Source: Plazaster borealis (lineage: Eukaryota; Echinodermata; Asteroidea; Forcipulatida; Labidiasteridae). Taken from it: 64,000 nt of DNA. The number at the start of each line of letters is the position of its first letter. Within the stretch, counting starts at the first letter, position 1. Both the position numbers and the translations under genes were made by a program. The DNA lies in the NCBI GenBank assembly GCA_021014325.1, contig CM037473.1, positions 5,767,501 through 5,831,500 of the forward strand, given 5' to 3'. This document shows, piece by piece, positions 63,977 to 64,000 of this stretch. Under the pieces are notes generated by a model. The model was given only the letters and a program-made list of their open reading frames with translations, did not search any database and was not told where the DNA came from.

Positions 63977-64000
63977 TGCTGCGCCGATTTTGTTTTGAGA

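Overview
The window is animal nuclear DNA: AT-rich, intron-rich and dense in transposon remnants, with multi-exon genes on the + strand. The C-type lectin fragments, the TTAA-flanked MITE families (a resemblance from memory) and the tRNA-Leu-type SINEs fit an echinoderm, most plausibly a sea star. No bacterial, plastid or viral gene set is present.

The main content is a tandem cluster of one receptor family that I cannot assign to any named family. The canonical gene has six exons with fixed intron phases (2, 1, 2, 2, 1): signal peptide; a 6-7-cysteine exon; a second 6-cysteine exon; a Thr/Ala/Gln-rich stalk plus a single membrane helix; a 13-15-residue linker; and a tyrosine-rich cytoplasmic tail. 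Two tail types exist. The short tail (about 75-132 residues) carries an NQAYASV motif. The long tail (about 283 residues) carries YxPL[IV], YDHL and YFVL motifs and looks like a docking platform for SH2 proteins.

Layout: copy A (1-459, end of a long tail, continuing off the left edge); copy B (5332-10607, short tail, with a stop before the membrane helix); copy C (18523-23031, intact, with the first two exons replaced by a signal peptide plus half of a C-type lectin domain); copy D (about 25190-34110, long-tail pseudogene split by a 4.9 kb transposon); copy E (34648-40469, intact short-tail gene, 388 aa); copy G (about 41640-45390, long-tail pseudogene); copy F (49809-54553, intact long-tail gene, 543 aa). 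The C+D and E+G pairs share flanks and look like products of one segmental duplication. From 54.6 kb to the end I see only repeats.

Mobile DNA: a composite element with long terminal inverted repeats (26989-31845) contains a degenerate Penelope-like retroelement with a convincing hammerhead ribozyme on the minus strand at 28048-28007. There is also a hAT element with an exact 8-bp target duplication inside the 3' flank of copy C (paralogous site empty in E), a probable solo LTR (41887-43434), two LINE fragments, SINEs, at least nine MITE copies and several palindromic elements.

As a system, the intact copies predict surface receptors with variable cysteine-rich or lectin-like heads and tyrosine tails. 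Expansion, head swapping, tail truncation and pseudogenisation resemble the evolution of immune recognition clusters; the immune role is inference. Coordinates of exons are exact readings from splice sites and frame; boundaries of degenerate repeats are approximate.
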